Of a stretch of 64,000 bases of DNA, positions 51,197 through 61,085 are shown piece by piece (position 1 is the stretch's first letter; every line of letters begins with the position of its first letter). Location of the stretch: positions 100,357 to 164,356 of the forward strand of contig JASANC010003645.1 of NCBI GenBank assembly GCA_030248135.1, in the 5' to 3' direction. The DNA is from Theristus sp. LFF4_11 (lineage: Eukaryota; Nematoda; Chromadorea; Monhysterida; Xyalidae). Made by a program: the position numbers and the translations under genes. The notes beneath the pieces were generated by a model that did no database searches, was not told the origin of the DNA, and saw nothing but the letters and a program-made list of their open reading frames with translations.

Positions 51197-53513
51197 GACC
51201 GGAAATGTACAACGAGTGGATACCAATACTCTGGTGAGCAAAGTAACCCCAAGAAAAGCCCATGAAACATTTCAACCGAGGCCTGATTTCAGTTTTGTAC
51301 CGCTCATCTGTCACGTCAACGCTGACAACATCGACGAGATGCTGGACGAGGATATGGCAAACAATGCGGTTGATCTTTCGTTGCCGTGGGCGCTAGATGA
51401 AGAGGAGGCAGTGTTCGGGTGCAACTGGCCACAAGACTTTGCAAAACGATTCAATCACTGTGCGATGCAAGCTGGCTTGGGTAAATAGAACACTTGTTAC
51501 GTTTGGTTGAAGTCGAGTTGTTGTTGGTGTCTGCATGAAATCACGATGAGCATGGAAAAGATACAGTATGGCCGAATAAATAAAGGCAGTCCTTGTATTC
51601 TCCATCAAGGCGGGATTAGTCGCCCTGAAAAAAGCTGCCATGTTTAATCGGCCATTCCGTATGTGTTTCTTTTCTGTTTCAAGCTGTCCGCGTAAGCGAG
51701 TTCTCAATGCACTAAATAGGTTTTATTATCGTTCAATTAAAAAAAAATAGGGGAACAACAGAATCACAACTGTTATGTACGTAGGTGGTTACCTGGCGGC
51801 AAACACACGGTCGGAGTGGGACTCTCTATGGTACGGTTTTCTTGATCGAAACATTACTGATCAACTATTTCAATGCGACGATGGCGAAACACAGCTGGTA
51901 AAATGTGTCCGAAAGGTGAGTTCAATTGTAACTTGATGATACTTTTTGTTTTTTTTTGTAGTTGTGGCGTAAAATAAAAAAGGCAGGCAAGCAGCGTTAG
52001 CTGGCTTTTAATATTTTTACAAGTTTCAGGTTGACTCTGAGCTACTGTTCGACTATGTGGCGCTCTGGCAGCAGCAGGCCTCTGGCTACACCAGATTCAC
52101 TCGCTGCCTCCGGAAGAACACCGAAGCAATGATTCGTCTTTGCGGCAAAAACTCTCCGGTTAGGGCAAAAGTAGAAAGATAGGAAGTGCACAAAAGTAAA
52201 TGCATCTAAAAGTAAAAGTAAATCTGAAGCAGATTCAGAACTAAAAACTTGAAACAAAACTTTAGGTGGTGCAGTCGATCAGCGGCACGGCCGGTCTTCA
52301 CCTGAACCTGTTGAACATCTTGGTCCGAGCGCACCAAGACCAACAACGCCAGCATGACATTGAGAACGACCGCGTGATTCCTGTTGAGGTCGCGTTTTCT
52401 CGGTTCAAGAAAAATTTGCATAAAACATTGCATACGCTTTTTTCAGATTGAGTGCCTGAAGAAACTCGTGGAAGCGGTGCACTTGACGGCTGTACTGTAC
52501 GTGAAAACGCAGTACTACGCTCGTAATGCGGTTCGTTTGTGGTGAATTGAAAGCCAAAACTATTGCTATGATAACGCTGTTGTGAGCAAAGAGAAACTTG
52601 GACAAGCATTCAGATTCTGTGCGCCGACGTCACCAGCAGACCGGAAAGTCAATGCGCTCCAGTGTGCGCCGCCTTCGCCGCCGAACTGAACTGTATGCAG
52701 GCGATCTGCGGAGAGCTGCCTTTTCGCATTTTGCAAACGTAAAACACAACAGCAACTGGACTTTTGCAAACGATTCCAATTATTTGTTCATTTGATATTG
52801 ATTCATGTTTGCGAAATTTTGCAAGTTCAAGAAGTTGGCACAAACCAATGTTCGCAATTCGCATTTTGCCTCTCTTCAGGCTCGGAATTTGGCAGTGGTA
52901 CTTCGGTGATCCATTGGAGGTGCAAAAGCGATGCGACATTCACGACGAACATTGCAGAATTTCTGATGAGAAACAGGACAGTTGGAAACTGGACGAAGTT
53001 GGTGGACTCATTACTTTGAAAGCAAGAAAAAGCCAAACAAAGCTAAAAAAACAAGCAAGAATAATGACACAACATTCAGCTGGAGTCAATTGAAAACAGC
53101 ACCTCGCTGTTCAGTCTGTCTTCGTGGCAGCGACGATTCACGCGAGTGAAACATCAGCTGGAGCAACGGTTTCACATGCCGTTCGCGAAAATTGCGCTCA
53201 TCTTTCTCACGTTTTTGGTTTTGGCCTGCGGTAATGGACAAAACAAGATTTTCACAAAATTTGACTTGTATTTCTCTGTCAAAAAAGGAGATCTATTGCT
53301 CTTGGACTATGCCCTAAAGACGTTTCCTCTTCAGCAGCGTGTGCGTTGCTGTGCGTGATGCTGCGTCGCCACACAAAAGCTCGATACTCAAAACTGCTGG
53401 AACGAAACGGACAATACGAACAACGGCACATGAACGGCAAGCACATTTCGGTGCCGACCAGCTGCGGTGACGACGACGACGCTGATGAAACGAAAGCATT
53501 CATAAACACTTGA
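51197..53513 (+). CDS. Unrecognised Cys-rich single-pass membrane protein (5' end unresolved)
   Basis: Nine exons with agreeing phases: about 51197-51480, 51785-51915, 52030-52158, 52266-52388, 52447-52530, 52614-52738, 52880-52997, 53080-53230, 53335-53513; at least 434 aa. No ATG in frame at the 5' end, so a first exon with signal peptide is expected upstream. The ectodomain has many Cys (VFGCNWPQDF, LFQCDDGETQLVKCVRK, RFTRCLRKN, CAPVCAAFAAELNCMQAICG) and an N-glycosylation site (RNITD). One TM is split by the last intron (FAKIALIFLTFLVLACG then AACALLCVML). A basic stop-transfer (RRHTKARY) and an acidic tail (GDDDDADETKAFINT) follow. Type I topology inferred. No family recognised. Confidence 0.7.
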
Positions 53514-55517
53514 CTTGTTTGGAAAAGAGACATTTTTGTGTTTTTTTTGCAATGGAAAAAAAAACAAGGTTTGTCGAACAAAAAACAAGAAACGAGTTTT
53601 CCACCAAAATAATTCGGTTTGCCACGTTTTGTGCAACGGTAAACTCTGAAATCTAATTTTCTTGCAAACAACAAATTTTCTGCAATCACAATGGTAATAC
53701 CAAATTCTGTGGTGTTCAGCGTCCTCGAAAACAGCCCTCACGACCAATTCCAGTGCTACCAAAATCCCTCTTCATCGGCTCAATTTCAACGAATGATACT
53801 CGAAAACACCGAGGCAAAACTTTCAACCGAGACGAGACGTTCGAAACGAAACCCCCAATGCATCTGCGGTCCCACATTTTTCTTCTCATTCCAAACCACA
53901 CAACACGAACGCTCTAATATTGATAGTTGATACCACCACGTCGGGCATGCGCCGGGCGACACAAGCAAATTTGGTAACATGAATGTGCATACCATACCAT
54001 CGGCAAAACTTTTGCAACAATGAACTTGTGAATTGCAGAAACCTTTATTCAATTCTATGTTTTTTACGTATTTGTCCAAGATTACATGCGGTGTTCAACG
54101 TGTTAAAAAAATTCGTCACACCTTTGCTTTGAAAAACACACTGGTATTTTTTTCCGCACAACATTCATTCATTTTTGCCGGGTTTTCTTTCTTTTCAACT
54201 GTTCGTTTATCTATGAACCAAAATAAACTGAATGTTATTTGACAGAAAACAAAATAGTTATGTTAACATGGTACTTATTGGTACTCATGCATGAGTCATC
54301 CATTACAGTAAAAAGGGAGGAGTTTGGAACCTGCGCAAAACGAGAAACCGAGAAAAACATCAGTATTAAATAGGGTAGGTATCATTGCGCACAAAATCCG
54401 ACCTGTTGGTGCAACATTTGTATCATGCACATCTCCACATTGAACGAGCAACTAGTCTCAAAATATCATTATGGATTTCTGTACTATTTTCAACAAGTGA
54501 AACCTCTGTCACACAACGTGCCGCACTGTGTTGTTGGCAGCAATGTCATTTGGTGACATTGTTATTACGCACATGTATTTCAATGTGCAGTTTTCCGCTT
54601 CTATACATCAAGAATTTTCCCACTGTTTTGACTCGCAGCAATGCAGACTTTATGTTACCTTGCTTATTTACACTTGTTTTGTTCAGCAACAGCAGCAGCG
54701 TTTCACTGCAATTCTAGATTTTACAAACTTCTTGCGTCAGGAAGAATTTTATGCTGTATTTGGCAACTTTGGTTTCTTTTTTGGTACAGAATGTCCTGAC
54801 ACACTGGTCCACAAACCTTGTACAAATGAAAAAACTAGGTTGCGGTGTGTCCTGAAACAACTTGTTAGCATCAGCATTGTTTATTTAGACACAGGACGTA
54901 GGTGGCAAAGCTTTTTTGCAGTTTCAATGTCCCATAACTTTTTTCTCCAAAACGCTGCCAAGTGGAATTCCAGATGAAAAACTAGTTTTTTTGCGTTTTT
55001 TTGCATCTTTTTTGAAATCAGCTGCAGCAATAAACGTTAAAAACTGAGAGAAAAACAAAATCTGAGGGTTTTACGTTTTACAGCGCTCAGTTTGTTTGTT
55101 TTGCGTTCAAACCTTTTTGACGCGCCTCTTCAAGCCGAAAGCAGACAAAAAGTTATACGTTACCTAGGTTACACCATGGACCGCTGTTTTTCCCTTTCTA
55201 CACATAAACGTTTTGCATTGAAATAAAAAATAATTTCATAGTTTTATTTGTTGGCAATTTTTCTCGCTTCTGCGCCGTTTGTGGATTACATTGTGACATT
55301 TTTTCAAACGTTTTATGACTTGTTTTGACAGAGTAGTTTGCACAAAATGTATTCCTGCGCATTCTGTTTCATCGGTATGGATGTCTCTGTGCAAATGCAT
55401 GGCAAACTTTTAGTAGCCCAAATTATTTTTGCGAGAAAAGTTTGGCGCTGAATGGTAAAAATTGCCGACTGTTTAGAAACGCATCAGAATTGCCGTATAA
55501 AACGCAAAAATACAAAT
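53514..55517. other. Intergenic
   Basis: Spacer between two plus-strand genes. The 149-codon frame at 54528-54977 begins at TTG and has no exon or family support. Otherwise T-rich sequence, likely the 3' untranslated region and the SLCO promoter. Confidence 0.5.
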
Positions 55518-58500
55518 ATGGCCTCAATACAACCGAGCACCAGTGAGCCAGCCAATCACGAGCGATCTTCAATGGTCAACCCAGCGTTTGTGACGCATGA
55601 CGAAGGCACTCGAGAGCTGAGTCACCAGCAGCCCACTAGAAATGCGCCGAGAATCGTGGCCAGGGCGGTGGTACCGGCCAGCCCTGGGGATTCCGAAAGT
55701 CGTCAAACAAAACTTCTTTATGGATGGGGAAGGTTTGGAAGTTATTGAAAAACGGGTGGATCAAAAAACAGTTTAGCTTTTCTTCTATAAAAAATTGAAG
55801 TGTGGATAAGACTTAGGAATTTTAAAAAACGTATCTGTTCTTTTCTTAAGTGAGGTGTGGATGAAGGAATAAAAATCAAAATCGAGAGAATCGGCGAGAG
55901 AAAATAAAGTGGGCGAACGCTGCGATGAGTGAAAATAAATTGATTCGTGTCTCTTTGAAAAAGACTTTAGCGTGCATCTATCAAGTAATTGCTGGCTTTA
56001 AATAAGCATTGGTAAATTTCAACTTGATTGCCGACGACGGCTACTCGAACGTCACTTCAGATGCACACCCCGCTGGCTGCAGTGTTTGCACCGCAGTCGA
56101 TTCCTGTTGCTCTGCCTGTGCGCCGTGTCCGTGGTGCAAGGCTTCATCGTGAACGGCCACATTCCCGTCGTCATCAGCACGCTGGAGCGGCGATTCGGCT
56201 TCAAATCGACCGAAACGGGCCTGTTTGCGTCCATGTACGACATCGCCGTCTTATTGTGCTTGATTCCAGTCGGGTATTTTGGCAATCGAGGTTTGCGATG
56301 TTTTGTTCAATCAATGCTCTGATTTTATCATTTTTGTTTGTTGAATCAAAACTTTTATGGGTTTTATTGTAAATGAATATCCGTTTTCTTCCGCAGCGCA
56401 CAAGGGTCGTTACGTTGGTTTCGGAGCGCTGATCATCGCACTCGGCGCGTTCATCTGCCTTCTGCCGTACATTTTCTCTGGCCATTACAAGGTGAACATT
56501 TTTGGATTTAGCAGAAAAATGGTTGCATGGTGCCATTTAGTGACCACTCACTTCAGCGTGTGTTTTTGAATAATAACGAAAGCCTAAAGCTGCAGTGTTG
56601 CAGGTTGGCGAGCTGGCAAACCGGACGTGTCGCGTGCCGCTCACGGCGTCAGCAGCGCAGTGTGACGCGGCGACGGCGACGGCACACTCGAGCACGCACG
56701 CCTGGCTGTACGTGTTCCTGCTGGGCAATTTTCTCGTGGGCGTCGGTGGCTCGCCGCTGTGGACGCTCGGGGTGACCTACTTGGACGAGAACGTCTCGCA
56801 ACGCGCATCACCAGTCTATCTGGGTCGGGCGCTTTTGTTTCGCCGTGTTTTGTTTGGTTTCGGTGGTGTTTTTTTCGTTTGGCTTTGTTGATTTGAGAAA
56901 ACAACCAAGCGCTTTTTGTTGACAATGGAAATTGTCTCTCGCTTGTCATGCAAAATACCAATTCTATTTTAAGTTGGAATTCTTTCAGGCATCTACAATG
57001 CTTCTAGTGCCCTTGGGCCCGCGTTCGGCTTTTTGTTGAGCGGCATTTTCTTGTCGTTCTACGGTGATATTGGCGTTGATTGGACGAAGTGAGTCCTTTT
57101 CATGTTTTGTTGTGCATTATGATTTATTTTGTCACATTTTTGTGTTCATTTACATTTTTGTCCACTTAGAATGTTGACTGGTCCGGCGGACTCTCGATGG
57201 TACGGTGCCTGGTGGGCCGGTTTCATTCTAGCCTTTTTGGCCGCCTTGATGGCCGCGATCCCAATGTTGGGCTTTGCTCATGAACTGCCAGGTCGGCGAA
57301 GAAACCGCTTATAATTGTGTTGCTACTGACTGTTCTTATATCGTTCTAAACTATTTTCTTGTATTCAGAAGCAGCAAAACACCGCGCGAAAGACATCGAC
57401 CAAACAGACCAACGGGGCAACTTGTCGCATTTAACCGAGACGAATCACGATCTGCGTGCGCTGCCCAAAGCGCTCTGGGCGAGTGTTTGGTTCATTTGAG
57501 ACGGTTTATTTCAGCTTCTGTTACTATGGTTGGAAAGAAGAGATGCAGAAAAAGGAGAGTCACCACGGCGTCAGAAAAACGTCTGTGGTAAATCTTTGTT
57601 GCCTGCACCCCTTTTTTTGCAAGTAGAAGAAAACGAGAGAGTCGTTGAAAGCCAAAAGCGACTCCTCACGCTGCTCAGAATCATTATGTTTAGTTGGCCA
57701 GGTTGAAAGAATCCATGAATTTTCACTTGAATGACCAGCCGTTTGTTGACTGAGAGAAGCCAGATCAAGTCGATTCCTTCAATAGATCAGTCAGCCTCCC
57801 GATGTTTCCAGTCAGTCCAAACAACCAACTAACATCGTATTTTGCCTCACATTTTCAGGGTCTAGCGCACAACGTCCCGTTGCTGATGGTGATCATGGTG
57901 CAAACAGTGGAGGGCTTCTTAATGAACGGCACCATCACGTTCCTGCCGAAGTTGTTCGAAAACATGTTTGCGATGTCGACGAAAATGGCTGGCCTCATTG
58001 TTGGTGAGAACAACGGCAACTCTTGAGACTACTGAGATTTCCTTCTGTGATGCATAAGTGCCCTGTTTTTGGGCATAAACGGCAACAATGTCGGTTTTTA
58101 CGGTGTTTTCAAAATTGGCGCTGGAAAAAGCGGTGAAAAATTCACTAGGTGTGAAAGTTGTATTTTTGCGAACGCAGGTCTGGTGCTGGTGCCCGGTGCC
58201 ATTCTCGGCAACATCTTCGGCGGACTCGTGTTGCGCAAATTCCAGCTGCACGTGCGTGGCATGCTGCTGTACGCGCTGGCACTGATGGCGGGCACGATGA
58301 TGCTCGGCCTTGGATACTTCATTCAGTGTCCGAAGACGAAAATCGCTGGCATCAGCGCTGACTACGTCACTGACAGGTAGCCTTGTTGTCGTGTGGGCAC
58401 TATTTATCACCAGTAGATGGTAATAACACTAGCTGCATGCAGTTTTTGCCAAGGCAGGTCCACGAAAATCGTGTACATTTAGCGCCAAGGTCAGGCAGAT

Positions 58501-60558
58501 GCCTGGAAGCACAGAAAATGCAGGATTGTTCTTATAGAAATGCTGATTGATTGGCCCATTCTGTTGGCACATCAGAGCACGGATGAACGAAACTATTAAC
58601 GGCGACAAAATATATCAGCATGTTCCAAACCACCAATGCACCACCAGTTGTGTTGTAATTTCTTGACCAAAACAAACACCTTCAAGTTAACTCGCCAGAA
58701 CTGACGGCGCCTTCGAGATCACGCATCTGTGCAACTCCGGGTGCGCCTGTCCGGACACGGTCTATGAGCCGCAGTGCTTGACGGCCGCCCGGCTCACCTA
58801 CATTTCGCCGTGCAGGGCCGGTTGTAAAACGCAACTTAGTGAGGTTTGACGGGATGGATTTGGACGGGAGTTTTTTTTTGACCGAAACTTTCTTAACTGT
58901 ACTCGGTGCAGTTTTGTAAGTGTACTCGCCCGAGTGAGCAATGTTCTGACAGTGATTAGAAATGAAAGCTGTTCACCGGGGTCAACGTATTTCAGGGTCT
59001 AACGTTCAGTGAGTGCACGTGTGCGCAGCAATGGCTGTCCAACCACTCCCTTGACCCCTCGTCCACCAACGACCCCCTGCATTCGCCCACGGCTGCCGTG
59101 ACGCCCGGTGTCTGCGCGGTCGACTGCTCTGTGGAAACGGCCATTTTCGTCGCCGTCATGTTTGCGTACACGTTCATGAAGTTCTCGGCGTACTCACCGC
59201 TGCAACAGGCGATGTTGAGGTTGGCGGTGCTTGGGGATTGCTGAGTTATGCAGCATTAGTAACTTTGGTGTACGTTCGTTGAAACCGAAAAATTCTAAAT
59301 ATCAAAATCGCGCCATAGTCCGCGCACCGCACTACCGACCATGCAAGCCAGTTTTCAACAGCGATTTTCGATTTTCGATGTTCTCGTTGAACTATTGAAT
59401 CGATTTTTCAGCATAATCAAACTCAAACACATGAATTCGTCGCCTCTATTTTTGAATCCATTTCACACTTGTTCTGTTGTGTTACGGTTCCGACAATAAC
59501 ACTTGTCTGTTTAGCGAAGTGAGGATAACGCTGGAAAGTTGCCCGCTGTTTTCTTTTCAGATGCGTCCCGTTCTCGCAGCGAACAAACGCGATGACGTTC
59601 AGCTGGCTGTTCATGCGTCTCTTCGGTTGGTCTTTCCAATCTGAAAAGTTACTTTTAAAATCTCAAATCCATCTTTACTCACGAAATTTCAAAAATCATT
59701 TTTCGACTATAATTGATTTGTTCATGCGTCTCTTCGGTTGGTCTTTCCAATCTGAAAAGTTACTTTTAAAATCTCAAATCCATCTTTACTCACGAAATTT
59801 CAAAAATCATTTTTCGACTATAATTGATTTACTCCAACTTCTCTCCCTGAAAGTTCAGGCACAATCCCTGGCGCGATTCTGTTTGGCCGTGCGATCGACG
59901 CGGTCTGCATCTACTGGAAGGAAGAGTGCGGCACACAGCAGTCGTGCATCCGATACGACGCCACGCACATGGCTTATGTGTTCCTTGGCTTCAGTGAGTA
60001 CAGCAAATTTTGTTCAGTTTTTGTTGTCTGACATTAACCAGTATGTCTGACATGATCCACTGAAACACGGGTATTTTGGTTTTTTGACGTCCCTATTCTT
60101 TTGTGGCCCAACCACCGGTCATGTTGACTGGTCCGTCTGACCCGTCGACCTAGCAGTCTTATCTCAACAAGAACTTTTTCTTTAGTTTTTGTGGCTTACA
60201 GAAAAACCACAAAACGTACGCAATGTTTGTATGCATTAGCTGCATCGAGCTGCTCGCACCAATCAGTGCCTAGAATGGCCTGATTCAGTTCGACGACTGT
60301 AACAAATGAAAAGTTGTTCCCCATAAAAAATGACCTACTGCAAATCATTTATCTTTTTTTGCTGTTTCAGCACTCGTTGTGAAAAGCATCACGTGCTGCG
60401 GTCTATTGGTTGCTTTGAAGTTTTACGTTCCACCGAGTGCCACGGTGCCGCCACAAATTGCGCCCAGCACCCAGAATCTAAGTGCAGACGCAACGTCTAA
60501 CCACAATAGCTATAATTTTAGCAATCCAGCTGGTGACATTGACTCAGTGCATCTGTGA
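55518..60558 (+). CDS. Organic anion transporting polypeptide (SLCO/OATP family)
   Basis: Twelve-TM sodium-independent carrier of amphipathic organic anions such as steroid conjugates and eicosanoids, in the plasma membrane. Fourteen exons, complete and in phase: 55518-55732, 56061-56290, 56397-56491, 56604-56823, 56989-57088, 57170-57291, 57369-57484, 57859-58003, 58178-58376, 58699-58843, 58996-59219, 59561-59625, 59859-59993, 60371-60558; 732 aa. Start MASIQPSTSEP; then YGWGRCTPRWLQCL leading into TM1, VNGHIPVVISTLERRFGF and ALGPAFGFLLSG. A Cys-rich Kazal-like loop lies in exons 10-11 (CNSGCACPDTVYEPQC, CRAGCKTQ, ECTCAQQW). TM11-12 has GTIPGAILFGRAID. N-glycosylation sites NRTC and NASS. 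The exon 12 donor lies inside a 111-bp tandem duplication. Confidence 0.94.
59609..59830 (+). repeat. Exact 111-bp tandem duplication spanning an SLCO splice donor
   Basis: 59609-59719 and 59720-59830 are the same 111 bp, including the last 17 nt of exon 12 and its donor CTTCG/GTTGGT. The second donor lies at 59737. The intervening sequence has no in-frame stop, so use of the distal donor would add 37 residues. Confidence 0.9.
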
Positions 60559-61085
60559 TACAAGAAAAATTGTTTTTTTGTTTTTCTTATTTTCGCTTAA
60601 TTTCGTTGGCTGCTACTTTTCTTTTTGCAAATATTGTGATTCAGCTTAATTGTACATTTTTCACTTATTTTTTGCTGCTTTTCTTTTTTTTGTGCATCGC
60701 CCAGATGGTGTTCAAGACGGGTGTTATTCAAGTGTGGTGTTATTACAAGAATAAATTTTTTGAACGCAATTTATGGACATTTGTGAGGTCCATGTGTTGT
60801 TTCTCAAGTGAACTGAGAAAGAACAATACTGTCGCATGTTTTGTTTGGCAACAAGCTACTGCAAACAATCGACAGAAAAAGGCAGTAGTCATGCCAATTC
60901 GGGTGTCAATAATTCCCACACAGGTGTATTTGTTTTTCGGAATGTGAAGCAACTGACATTGCGGGCATGCAGAAATGGCGATAGGAAATCAATACTTTTC
61001 CTGTCAGAGAAACAGTTTTGGAATTTTCCGTAAAATAAAATCAGTGTATGATCAAAACAAAACTGCGTAAAAAACAATCAAAAAT
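60559..61085. other. Short intergenic spacer
   Basis: Holds the SLCO 3' untranslated region and the receptor-gene promoter. The frame at 60555-60947 starts in the SLCO stop region and is Phe-rich, most likely non-coding. Confidence 0.5.

Noticed and set aside
54528..54977. 149-codon plus-strand open frame
   Set aside because: Begins at TTG, is Phe-rich, and has no family string or splice support; best read as intergenic.
59592..60050. 152-codon ORF that looks like a separate gene
   Set aside because: It is SLCO exon 12 running on through the duplicated intron sequence; it leaves the true frame in exon 13.
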